A program made the position numbers and the translations under genes. A stretch of DNA of 7,126 bases from DATARH01 sp046724035 (lineage in GTDB: Bacteria > Pseudomonadota > Alphaproteobacteria > ATCC43930 > CGMCC-115725). Numbering within the stretch: position 1 is the first letter of the stretch; each line of letters begins with the position of its first letter. The notes beneath the pieces were generated by a model, which worked only from the letters and a program-made list of their open reading frames with translations, was not told the DNA's origin and did not search any database. This document shows positions 1-6,572 of this stretch, in pieces. The stretch covers positions 1 to 7,126 of the forward strand of contig JBKOVT010000087.1 of NCBI GenBank assembly GCA_046724035.1, read 5' to 3'.

Positions 1-1364
1 CTTTATTCATGCAATCGCTCGATTCGACGATCATCGCGACCGCACTGCCGGCAATCGGTAACTCGCTCGGCGAGAGCCCGTTGCGCCTCAATGTCGCGAT
101 CACCTGTTATCTGCTGAGCCTCGCCGTTTTCATCCCGATCAGCGGCTGGACGGCCGACCGGTTTGGCGCGCGACGCGTGTTCACCGGCGCGATCATCGTC
201 TTCACCTTGGGCTCTATCGCCTGCGGCTTTGCGCAGTCGCTGTGGATGCTCGTCCTCGCGCGCATCGTCCAGGGCATGGGCGGCGCGATGATGGTGCCGG
301 TCGGCCGCCTCGTGCTGCTGCGCATGGTGCCGAAATCCGAGCTCGTGCGCGCGATGTCCTATGTCAGCGTGCCGGCATTGATCGGCCCCGTTATCGGGCC
401 GCCGCTCGGCGGTTTTATCGTGACCTACGCCTCCTGGCACTGGATCTTCTTTATCAACATCCCGATCGGCATGCTCGGCGTGCTGCTTGTCAATCTGTTC
501 GTCGAGAACATGCGCGAGGCGACGGTGCGGCCGTTCGATTTGCCCGGCTTCGTCCTGACCGCGGTCGGGCTCGCCAGCATGGCCTTCGGGTTCGAGACGA
601 TCGGCCGTGGCGCGCTCCCGATGATCGCGAATATCGGCCTCCTCGCCGGCGGCGCGCTATGTCTGGTCCTCTATGTTCGGCACGCCCGGCGCGTCGATCA
701 TCCGATCATCGATCTCGCGCTGATGCGCATCCCGACCTACGCGATGGCGACCACCGGCGGTTTTCTGTTCCGCATGGGCCTGGGGGCGCTGCCGTTTCTG
801 ATGCCATTGATGCTGCAGGTCGGCTTTGGCTTGGATGCGCTGTCGTCCGGTCTCATCACGTTCGCCAGCGCCGCCGGCGCAATGTCGAACAAGGCCGTCG
901 TCGCACCGATCATCCGCGCCTTCGGCTTCCGCAATGTACTAATCGCCAACACGATTGTGAGCAGCGCGTTTCTGTTTGGGTATTCGTTCTTCCGGCCAGC
1001 GACACCGCATTACGTGATCTTTCTCGCCTTGCTGGCCGGCGGATTTTTTCGCTCCTTGCAGATGACGAGCCTGAACACATTGTCCTACGCCGACGTGCCT
1101 GCCGGAATGCTGAGCCGCGCGACGAGCCTCACCAGCATGGCGCAACAATTGTCGCAGAGCGTCGGCGTCGGCACCGGCGCGCTGATCCTTCACGTGATGC
1201 TGGCGACAAATGGCGCCGGGGTGTCGAGCGCCGCCGATTTTTCCGTTGCGCTGGCGACCGTGGCCGGCATTTCGCTGTTATCGGTGCCGTTCTTTCTGCG
1301 CATGTCGCCCGATGCGGGCGCCGAGGTCAGCGGTCGTGCCGCGCCGCGCGTCTCGGCCGATTAG
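1..1364 (+). CDS. MFS exporter, DHA2 (EmrB/QacA) family, MdtD-like; 5' end cut off by window
   Basis: This is a proton-driven inner-membrane drug or metabolite exporter. The reading frame is already open at base 3 (Leu-Phe before the Met codon at 9), and the protein picks up inside helix 1 (LDSTIIATALP), so the true start lies upstream; about 20 residues are missing by comparison with E. coli MdtD as I remember it. Counting from the Met at 9, I see MFS motif A after helix 2 (GWTADRFGARR, 46-56), the motif B Arg in LARIVQGMGG (Arg85), the antiporter motif C in helix 5 (IGPVIGPPLGG, 125-135) and WHWIFFINIPIG (143-154). Hydrophobic segments add up to 14 helices, as expected for DHA2. The C-terminal half keeps a family-like RSLQMTSLNTLSYADVP segment. 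MdtD belongs to an Enterobacteria efflux operon, and its Salmonella relative has been described as an iron-citrate exporter; the substrate here cannot be read from sequence. The stop is TAG at 1362-1364. Confidence 0.93.
   Translation, partial: LFMQSLDSTIIATALPAIGNSLGESPLRLNVAITCYLLSLAVFIPISGWTADRFGARRVFTGAIIVFTLGSIACGFAQSLWMLVLARIVQGMGGAMMVPVGRLVLLRMVPKSELVRAMSYVSVPALIGPVIGPPLGGFIVTYASWHWIFFINIPIGMLGVLLVNLFVENMREATVRPFDLPGFVLTAVGLASMAFGFETIGRGALPMIANIGLLAGGALCLVLYVRHARRVDHPIIDLALMRIPTYAMATTGGFLFRMGLGALPFLMPLMLQVGFGLDALSSGLITFASAAGAMSNKAVVAPIIRAFGFRNVLIANTIVSSAFLFGYSFFRPATPHYVIFLALLAGGFFRSLQMTSLNTLSYADVPAGMLSRATSLTSMAQQLSQSVGVGTGALILHVMLATNGAGVSSAADFSVALATVAGISLLSVPFFLRMSPDAGAEVSGRAAPRVSAD
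1322..1325 (+). promoter_or_regulatory. Candidate ribosome binding site for the EEP gene
   Basis: GAGG lies 10 bases before a GTG at 1336. It is the only purine-rich site well placed for any start in this stretch. The other in-frame candidates, ATG at 1312 and TTG at 1369, lack one. The site lies inside the MFS coding sequence, so translation of the EEP gene would be coupled to that of the MFS gene. Confidence 0.4.
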
Positions 1365-2070
1365 GCGCTTGCGCCTCTTCGCCTGGAACATCCGCCAGGG
1401 CGGTGGCACGCGCCTGTCGCGGATCATCGCCGCGATTGTGCAGCATGAGGCCGATGTCCTCGTGATCTCGGAATATCGCGGCGGCGAGTCGGGCGAGCGC
1501 TTGCGCGCGGCGCTGGCCGCAAGCGGCTACGGGCATGTAACGGGTGCGACGCCGCCATCCGGCGGCAATGGCGTGCTGATCGCCGCGCGCCAGCCCTTCG
1601 ACGATGGTGGCCCGCTGACCGACGCCGTGCCTGAACCATATCGCATCGTCCGCGCCTATTTCGGTGCGCTGCGCGTCTATGGCGTCTATATGCCGAACCT
1701 GTTGAAGAAGGTGCCGTACTGGGAAGCGCTGATCGCTGCGCTCGCCGCCGAGCCTCTGCAAGCCGAAGCGCTGGCGATCGGCGATTTCAACACCTGCCGC
1801 GCCTATGTCGATGAGCCCGGTGCGATCGATTCCTGCGCGCATTTTATGGACGGTGTGGCCGAGATCGGCTTTTGCGATTTGTGGCGCCGGAATTATCCCG
1901 ATGGCCGCGAATTCTCCTGGTACAGTACGCGCGGCAACGGCTTCCGCATCGACCACGCTTTTCTGTCACCCGTCCTTGCCGGGCGCGCCGGCGCGATCCG
2001 CTATTCGCACGACGAGCGCACGAGCGGTCTCTCCGACCACTCGGCACTCCTCCTCGACCTGGACGTTTAG
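1336..2070 (+). CDS. Endonuclease/exonuclease/phosphatase (EEP) family protein
   Basis: This is a predicted metal-dependent phosphoesterase of the DNase I/AP-endonuclease/inositol phosphatase superfamily; the substrate (nucleic acid or phosphorylated small molecule or lipid) is unknown. With GTG at 1336 as start it has 244 residues, and the superfamily motifs appear in order: WNIRQGG (Asn18), VISEYRG (metal-binding Glu46), VYMPN (Tyr118), IGDFNT (Asp150, Asn152), FRIDH (Asp206, His207) and LSDHSALLLDLDV (catalytic-type Asp234, His235). The catalytic set looks complete, so the enzyme is probably active. No signal peptide or membrane helix is seen, so it is likely cytoplasmic. The start is uncertain: GTG 1336 has GAGG upstream and overlaps the MFS gene by 29 bases; TTG 1369 would give 233 residues beginning MRLFAWN, a common way for such proteins to begin, but has no good ribosome site; ATG 1312 adds a basic tail. 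The overlap or near contact with the MFS gene points to one operon. Confidence 0.88.
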   Translation: MPRRASRPIRRLRLFAWNIRQGGGTRLSRIIAAIVQHEADVLVISEYRGGESGERLRAALAASGYGHVTGATPPSGGNGVLIAARQPFDDGGPLTDAVPEPYRIVRAYFGALRVYGVYMPNLLKKVPYWEALIAALAAEPLQAEALAIGDFNTCRAYVDEPGAIDSCAHFMDGVAEIGFCDLWRRNYPDGREFSWYSTRGNGFRIDHAFLSPVLAGRAGAIRYSHDERTSGLSDHSALLLDLDV

Positions 2071-2126
2071 ATCCTGAGCAAAACGGGGATAGGAGTTATG
2101 ACCGCTCAACATCGACGGCGATGGGC

Positions 2127-2132
2127 AGGGAG
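2127..2132 (+). promoter_or_regulatory. Ribosome binding site deciding the NTF2-like start
   Basis: AGGGAG ends 8 bases before ATG 2141. This favours that ATG over the in-frame TTG at 2135, which lies only two bases downstream of the site. Confidence 0.65.
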
Positions 2133-2140
2133 ATTTGAAT

Positions 2141-2521
2141 ATGGAAGCCCAAGGGATTCGAGCGGCTCTGGATCGCCACTGGGCCGCCTCCGACGCGAAC
2201 GACTTCGAGGCAGAGCATCAGATTTACCGAGAGGACGCGGTGCTCGAATATCCGCAATCGGGCGAGCGCATCCGCGGCCGACAGAACATTCAGTCGTCTC
2301 GCGCCGCGCAGCCGAACCGGAAGCGCTTCACAGTACGGCGGGTGATCGGCGCGGGCGAACTTTGGGTGACGGAATACGTCCTGACCTATGACGGGCGACC
2401 GTCTTACACCGTGAGCATCATGGAGTTCCTCGATGGGAAGGTGGCGCGCGAGACCCAGTATTTCGGCGATCCCTTCGAGCCGGGGCCTTCGCGCGCGCAA
2501 TGGGTCGAGCGGATCTCCTGA
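2141..2521 (+). CDS. SnoaL/NTF2-like small protein
   Basis: This is a 126-residue protein of the nuclear transport factor 2-like alpha+beta cone fold (SnoaL-like group). The N-terminal part (about 1-35) is a helix pattern followed by a YREDAVLEYPQSGERIRGRQNI segment, typical of the first strand and turn of the fold. The C-terminal half alternates strands (RRVIGAGELWVTEYVLTYDG, YTVSIMEFLDGKVARETQYFGDPF) and ends in RAQWVERIS, a layout I know from many uncharacterised bacterial family members. The length fits a single-domain NTF2-like protein. The fold supports very different jobs (isomerase, hydrolase, cyclase, ligand carrier), and no catalytic residue set can be assigned, so function stays open. 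No signal peptide is seen. The gene follows the EEP gene by 70 bases on the same strand, with its own good ribosome binding site, and could be the last gene of that transcript. Confidence 0.85.
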   Translation: MEAQGIRAALDRHWAASDANDFEAEHQIYREDAVLEYPQSGERIRGRQNIQSSRAAQPNRKRFTVRRVIGAGELWVTEYVLTYDGRPSYTVSIMEFLDGKVARETQYFGDPFEPGPSRAQWVERIS

Positions 2522-2537
2522 AACTGGGTCGTAATAA

Positions 2538-2549
2538 GGATGGCCATCC
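2538..2549. repeat. Perfect 12-bp palindrome in the convergent gap; weak terminator candidate
   Basis: GGATGGCCATCC is a perfect palindrome in the 69-bp gap between the converging NTF2-like and ABC genes. On the minus strand it is followed by TTATTAC, so it could be a weak transcription stop for the ABC gene. As RNA it leaves only a 4-bp stem with a GGCC loop, and there is no real T tract on either strand, so a strong intrinsic terminator is not supported. No other terminator is seen in this gap. Confidence 0.3.
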
Positions 2550-2590
2550 GCCATCGCTCGGAGCTACCGGTCGATACGCGCTCTCTCGCC

Positions 2591-5500
2591 CTAATTCCCG
2601 ACGGCGCGCAATCGCTCGCCGGTGCGGCCGAGCTGGCGCCGGATCAACCGCGCATAAAGCCCGTTGCGGCCGATGAGCTCTGCATGCGCGCCAATCTCGA
2701 CGACTCGCCCGTTTTCCAGCACCACCAGCATGTCGGCGTTGCGCACGGTCGAGAGGCGGTGCGCGATGACGATGGTCGTGCGATCGCGCATCAACGCATC
2801 GAGTGCGCCGCGCACCTGGGTCTCGCTAACGGCATCCAGATGCGAGGTCGCCTCGTCGAGGATCAAAGTCGGCGCGTTCTTCAGAAAGGCGCGGGCGATC
2901 GCGACGCGCTGGCGCTGTCCGCCCGAGAGCTGCACGCCGCGCTCGCCGACTCGCGTGTCGAGCCCCTCCGGCAGGCTGTCGACAAATTCCGCGAGCGCGG
3001 CTTGGTCGAGCGCCTTTCGGATCGCCGCTTCGTCGGCCTCGGGCCGGGCGAGCGCGACATTGGCGCGCAGCGTGTCATTGAAAAGATAGGTGTCCTGCGA
3101 AACGAGCGAGATGCGGCGGCGCAGATGATCGAGCTCGAATTCCCTGAGATCGACGCCGTCGATCAGGATGTGCCCCTGCGCCGGGTCCCAGAAGCGCAAC
3201 AGCAGATTGGCCAACGTCGTTTTGCCGGCGCCGGAGGGCCCGACAATCGCGACCGTCGCGCCGGCCGGAATATCGAGCGCAACCCCATCGAGAGCCGGCC
3301 GCCGCGCACCGGGATAAAGAAACCCGACACTCTCGAACCGGATTGCCGATCCGCCGGCCGGCGCCGGCGGATGGAGCGGGCCGTCGCGCACCGCGGGCTG
3401 TTCCGCATGGACCGCATAGAGCCGCCGCGTCGAGGCGATCGTGTCGGCCAATTGCCGGCTGACCTGCGCGATCTCGGAGATCGGCAGAAACGAGGCGAGC
3501 CCCAACAGGATCAGCAAGGGCAGGGTGGTTGCGGCGAGCGCGCCGTTTGCGACGAGCCAGGCGCCCGCCACCGCCACCCCGAGCCCGCCAAGCCCTGTGA
3601 CGACCTCCAATTGCGCGGTCTGCGATGACAGGTCGGAGAGAAGCCGCAGACGCGTCGTCTGGTAGTCGCGCACCGTCTCCATAAACCCGGCGCGCCGGCC
3701 GCCGACGGCTTGAAACGCGACGAGATCGGACAGGCCCTGGATGGTTTCGGTCACGTAGGCGCTAAGCAATCCCAGTGCTTCGCGCGCTTCGCCGCCGAGC
3801 CGGTCGATCCGCGCCCGCATGACGACAGGCGCCAGCGCGGCATAGAGCACGAACGGCAACAACGCGAGCGCGACCGGCCAGGCGGCGACCGCCAAAGTAA
3901 GCAGCACGGCCGAGGGCACGAGGAGCGCGACGAGGGCCGGCGCGACGGTGTGCGCGAAGAAATACTCGATCGTCTCGATGTCCTGGCTCGCCAATGCGAT
4001 CAGATCGCCGGAACGGCGTCGCACAAGGTAGGCCGGCGCCAGTGCGTCGAGCTTGCGGTAGAGATCGATGCGCAGCTCGGCGAGCAGGCGATAGGCGATG
4101 TCGTGCGCCAGCCAGCTTTCGATCCAGTGCAGGATGCCGGCCAATGGCGCGGCGAGCGCAAGCGCGATCAGGAGCCACGCGAAAGGCGCACCGGTCTTGA
4201 CTGCCGCGACGGCGAGCGCGCCGAGAATGCCGACCCCGATAAAGAATGCGACGCGGCCGATGCCCGAGGCGACGACAACCGCGAATTCCCGTGCCCACGG
4301 TTTGATGATGCGAGTGAGGCTCAGCAATGTCTGCGTTGCGCCGACCCGCGCCGCGGCTGCGGCGGTCGCTGTGGTCGCATCGGTGCCGAAATCGCTTGTT
4401 TTGCCGTCCTGTCCTGCCGCGGCCATCGGTTCGGCGAGATCGAGCGACACATCATCCTCGCCGCGCTCCTGAGCCTGCGCGCCCATCAGGCGGCGATACG
4501 GGCCGTCGCGTCGGATCAGCTCGGCGTGCCGGCCGCTCTCGACAATCCGGCCCTGATCGAGCACCAGGATGCGGTCGGCGCCGATGACGCTCGACAGCCG
4601 GTGCGCCAGGACCAAGGTCGTGCGGCCTTGCGAGAGGCGGTCGATGGCCTGTTGAATAACCGCCTCGTTCTCGGCATCGACTGACGACAAGGCCTCGTCG
4701 AGGATCAGGATCGGCGCATCGCGCAACAGGGCGCGCGCAATCGCCAGCCGTTGCCGCTGCCCGCCCGAGAGGTTGACACCACGTTCGCCGATGACGGTCT
4801 GATAACCGTGCGGCAGCTGGCGGATGAATTCATGCGCATTGGCATCGCGCGCCGCCGCTTCGAGCTCGGCCGGGGTCGCCTCCGGCTTGCCGAGCCGCAG
4901 ATTCTCCTCGACCGTGCCGTGGAACAGGTAGGTGTCCTGGTGCACGATCGCCATCAGGCGGCGCAGCGCCTCAGGATCGAGCCTGCGGATGTCTTGGCCA
5001 CTCACTCGAACTGTGCCGGACTGCGGATCGAACAGGCGCAGCAGAAGCCGCGCGACCGAGGATTTTCCGGAGCCACTCGGGCCGACGATGCCGATCTTTT
5101 CTCCCGCGGCGACGGTAAAGGTGAGGCCGTCATGCGCCGCTTGCCGCCCCCCGGGATAGGCGAAATGCACATCGTCGAACGCGATTGCAGGCGACCGCCC
5201 TACTGGGACCGCGGCCGTCCCGGCCGCATCTTGCGGGCGAGACGCCCGCGGTCCAGGCGGCACCAGCGGCTCGGCGGCGAGCAGCGCGTGAATACCGGCT
5301 GCGGCCGACTGCCCGACCATGCCCTGATGCAACACGCCGCGGAGATCGCGCAGCGGACGGAACACTTCGGTGCCGGCCATCAGCACGATTAACAGAGCCT
5401 CGATCGTCATCAGCCCGTTCGACACCCGCCACACGCCGAGCGCCAACGCCGCGGCCGCGCCGATTGCGATGCCGCAATCGGTGATGCCGCGGGTCAAGAC

Positions 5501-6217
5501 GCTGGTCGAGAGGACTCGCATTGTCGATTCCGACAATTGGCGGGCCCGCTCGGCGAGCCGCTTGCCGTAGGCCGTGCTTTGCCCAAAGGCCTTGAGGGTC
5601 GGTAGCCCCTGGACGGCGTCGAGGAATTCCGAGCCGAAGCCCTTCATCGCCTCGTGCCGGATGCGGCCCCTGCCGCCCTCGACCTTGTTCCAGGCGATCG
5701 GCGCGACGAGCGTGACCAAGGCGGCGATCAGCATGACTGTCGCGACCGGCAGATCCCACCACACGATAAAGGCAAAGATCGCCAGCGGCGTCAGCGCGGC
5801 GACGCAGACCTGCGGCAGGTATTGGCCAAAAAAGCTCTGCAATTGCTCGACCCCGTCGACGAGCGACAGCATGACGCCGCCGGTGCGTTCGCCGGCAAAC
5901 CAGGCCGGGCCCAATTCGGCGATCTTGTCGTAGAGGCGCCCGCGTAGATCTTGCTGCACCCGGCTGGCGGTACGGTGCGCAATAACCGTGCGGCTATGAT
6001 CGAGGAGGCCCCGCAGCAGGACGGCGAGGGCAACGCCGCAGGCGGTCAGCGCGATCGCGGCCGCGCCCGCGCCGCTGAACACACGGGCGAGAAGGGCGCC
6101 GAGCAGCGCAAACCGGGCAATCCCGAACGCCGCCGCGGCGAGCCCGATGGCGATCGCCAAGAGGATGCGGCCGCGCAATCCGCGGGTCAGCTGCCATAAC
6201 CGCCGGTCGAAATACAT
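2591..6217 (-). CDS. Single-chain ABC exporter (TMD-NBD-TMD-NBD), CydDC-like fusion
   Basis: This inner-membrane, ATP-driven exporter carries both half-transporters in one 1208-residue chain. TMD1 spans about 10-315 and NBD1 about 344-579: Walker A GPSGSGKS 379-386, Q-loop Gln427, LSGGQ 483-487, Walker B ILILDE ending at Glu508, H-loop His539. An Ala/Thr-rich, acidic linker covers about 580-632. TMD2 spans about 637-935 and NBD2 about 959-1197: Walker A GPSGAGKT 993-1000, Gln1041, LSGGQ 1097-1101, Walker B ending at Glu1122, His1153. Both ATP sites look complete. TMD1 has CydD-like features (FFGQYLPQ, QGLPTLKAFG) and TMD2 CydC-like ones (LAPAYLVRRRSGDLIALASQDIE). In E. coli CydD and CydC are separate proteins that form a heterodimer linked to thiol export, haem handling and cytochrome bd assembly. 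No cydAB is visible here, so the substrate is open. I chose ATG 6217 over ATG 6241 because GAGG lies 6 bases upstream of it. A palindromic element is inserted in frame at residues 322-337. Confidence 0.9.
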   Translation of the reverse strand: MYFDRRLWQLTRGLRGRILLAIAIGLAAAAFGIARFALLGALLARVFSGAGAAAIALTACGVALAVLLRGLLDHSRTVIAHRTASRVQQDLRGRLYDKIAELGPAWFAGERTGGVMLSLVDGVEQLQSFFGQYLPQVCVAALTPLAIFAFIVWWDLPVATVMLIAALVTLVAPIAWNKVEGGRGRIRHEAMKGFGSEFLDAVQGLPTLKAFGQSTAYGKRLAERARQLSESTMRVLSTSVLTRGITDCGIAIGAAAALALGVWRVSNGLMTIEALLIVLMAGTEVFRPLRDLRGVLHQGMVGQSAAAGIHALLAAEPLVPPGPRASRPQDAAGTAAVPVGRSPAIAFDDVHFAYPGGRQAAHDGLTFTVAAGEKIGIVGPSGSGKSSVARLLLRLFDPQSGTVRVSGQDIRRLDPEALRRLMAIVHQDTYLFHGTVEENLRLGKPEATPAELEAAARDANAHEFIRQLPHGYQTVIGERGVNLSGGQRQRLAIARALLRDAPILILDEALSSVDAENEAVIQQAIDRLSQGRTTLVLAHRLSSVIGADRILVLDQGRIVESGRHAELIRRDGPYRRLMGAQAQERGEDDVSLDLAEPMAAAGQDGKTSDFGTDATTATAAAAARVGATQTLLSLTRIIKPWAREFAVVVASGIGRVAFFIGVGILGALAVAAVKTGAPFAWLLIALALAAPLAGILHWIESWLAHDIAYRLLAELRIDLYRKLDALAPAYLVRRRSGDLIALASQDIETIEYFFAHTVAPALVALLVPSAVLLTLAVAAWPVALALLPFVLYAALAPVVMRARIDRLGGEAREALGLLSAYVTETIQGLSDLVAFQAVGGRRAGFMETVRDYQTTRLRLLSDLSSQTAQLEVVTGLGGLGVAVAGAWLVANGALAATTLPLLILLGLASFLPISEIAQVSRQLADTIASTRRLYAVHAEQPAVRDGPLHPPAPAGGSAIRFESVGFLYPGARRPALDGVALDIPAGATVAIVGPSGAGKTTLANLLLRFWDPAQGHILIDGVDLREFELDHLRRRISLVSQDTYLFNDTLRANVALARPEADEAAIRKALDQAALAEFVDSLPEGLDTRVGERGVQLSGGQRQRVAIARAFLKNAPTLILDEATSHLDAVSETQVRGALDALMRDRTTIVIAHRLSTVRNADMLVVLENGRVVEIGAHAELIGRNGLYARLIRRQLGRTGERLRAVGN
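5206..5254. repeat. 49-bp palindromic (REP/RPE-like) element in frame inside the ABC gene
   Basis: Two 22-base arms (5206-5227 and 5233-5254) are inverted copies matching at 19 of 22 positions around a 5-base centre, ATCTT. Each arm is also a perfect hairpin: 7-bp stem 5211-5217/5221-5227 with loop TCC, and 5233-5239/5243-5249 with loop AGA. Read with the ABC gene it codes for residues 322-337 (GPRASRPQDAAGTAAV), in the linker between TMD1 and NBD1, without a frame break. From memory, peptides like GPRASRP and AGETPAV, and the motif GCGGGCGTCTCGCCCGC, recur in bacterial genomes as part of dispersed palindromic repeats, so I read this as a small mobile or structural repeat tolerated in a flexible linker. 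No target-site duplication is obvious. Confidence 0.7.
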
Positions 6218-6223
6218 GGGAAA

Positions 6224-6227
6224 CCTC
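6224..6227 (-). promoter_or_regulatory. Ribosome binding site deciding the ABC transporter start
   Basis: Read on the minus strand, GGCGAGGTTTCCC precedes the ATG at 6217, which puts GAGG 6 bases from the start codon. The upstream ATGs at 6241 and 6238 have no comparable site, and the eight extra residues they would add (MMGPARFP) look like leader rather than conserved protein. Confidence 0.6.
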
Positions 6228-6403
6228 GCCGGGCCCATCATACAGGGCCAGCGCCGGCGGGGGTAAGCGCCGTCCGCAGCCCCGATCGTTATTCACAGAT
6301 GCGCCGGGCCGAGGGAAACTGCCGTTCGGTCCGGCGGGACGGGTGGGTTCCGGCGCGGCTTTCGCGGGCAGGGTGAGCCCTTTTTGCAGGGGATTGGTGG
6401 ATT

Positions 6404-6432
6404 TTTACATATTGTTTACCCTTACCCTTCAA
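6404..6432 (-). promoter_or_regulatory. Candidate sigma70-type promoter for the ABC exporter gene
   Basis: On the minus strand, TTGAAG (6432-6427; four of six matches to TTGACA) and TGTAAA (6409-6404; four of six matches to TATAAT) are separated by exactly 17 bases. They lie in the only AT-rich island of the divergent region. Transcription would begin near 6397, giving a leader of about 180 bases before the ATG at 6217. Alphaproteobacterial promoters are loose, so this is a plausible match and no more. Confidence 0.35.
6416..6427. repeat. Tandem TTACCC hexamer, possible operator
   Basis: TTACCCTTACCC is an exact direct duplication of a hexamer, followed by TTC. It sits in the spacer of the candidate minus-strand promoter, where a bound regulator could affect both divergent genes. 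It does not match a site I recognise; in particular it lacks the TTAA half-sites of CtrA. Chance occurrence is possible. Confidence 0.3.
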
Positions 6433-6561
6433 GGTTGTGATGGCTGATCCTGGTCAAACGGCTGTGGCTCGCTCGCGAAATCCACCGTATTGCTAGCCAT
6501 CCTATTTCTAGGCGAGCAGGTTCTGCGACGCCGCAGCCGCGGACGGCGGGTTGAGCACATT

Positions 6562-6570
6562 GGGAGAAGG
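6562..6570 (+). promoter_or_regulatory. Ribosome binding site of the sensor gene
   Basis: GGGAGAAGG is a purine-rich block whose GGAG ends 6 bases before ATG 6573. An in-frame TGA at 6552-6554 closes the frame upstream, so this ATG is the first possible ATG start. Confidence 0.65.
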
Positions 6571-6572
6571 CG

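Larger units (their letters stand above)
6242..6572. other. Divergent intergenic region between ABC exporter and sensor gene
   Basis: There is no convincing gene here. Bases 6242-6380 are GC-rich and contain a possible RNA hairpin (6306-6312 with 6326-6332, seven pairs including one G-T, 13-base loop) and a spaced inverted repeat GCGCCGG/CCGGCGC (6301-6307, 6350-6356). Bases 6381-6440 are a short AT-rich island with a T run, a candidate minus-strand promoter and a tandem TTACCC. Bases 6441-6572 hold an 18-codon ORF (6440-6496) and a GC hairpin (CTGCG/CGCAG, 6523-6536) shortly before the sensor's ribosome site. I found no convincing plus-strand promoter for the sensor gene. Confidence 0.6.

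Noticed and set aside
242..1465. Alternative 407-codon frame on the plus strand inside the MFS gene.
   Set aside because: It is an Arg/Asp-rich shadow of the MFS gene with no hydrophobic segments or motifs; the MFS frame has clear family motifs.
2071..2140. Possible intrinsic terminator between the EEP and NTF2-like genes.
   Set aside because: Only a 4-bp ATCC/GGAT pairing with a long loop and no T run was found, so read-through into the NTF2-like gene is at least as likely.
2098..2391. ATG at 2098 with AGGAG at 2091-2095, opening a 97-codon frame.
   Set aside because: The ribosome site is only 2 bases from the ATG, the product is Arg-rich low-complexity sequence, and the frame overlaps the well-supported NTF2-like gene in another frame.
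2540..4684. Long plus-strand open frames (2540-3628, 362 codons; 3710-4684, 324 codons) opposite the ABC gene.
   Set aside because: They mirror the ABC coding frame, read as Arg/Asp/Gly-rich sequence with no fold or motif, and are expected shadows in GC-rich DNA.
6301..6356. GCGCCGG/CCGGCGC inverted repeat as a possible structured RNA or riboswitch.
   Set aside because: Seven GC-only pairs separated by 42 bases are easily found by chance in DNA this GC-rich, and no known riboswitch core was recognised.
6416..6432. Possible CtrA site in the AT-rich island.
   Set aside because: The TTAA-N7-TTAA pattern is absent; only TTACCC repeats are present.
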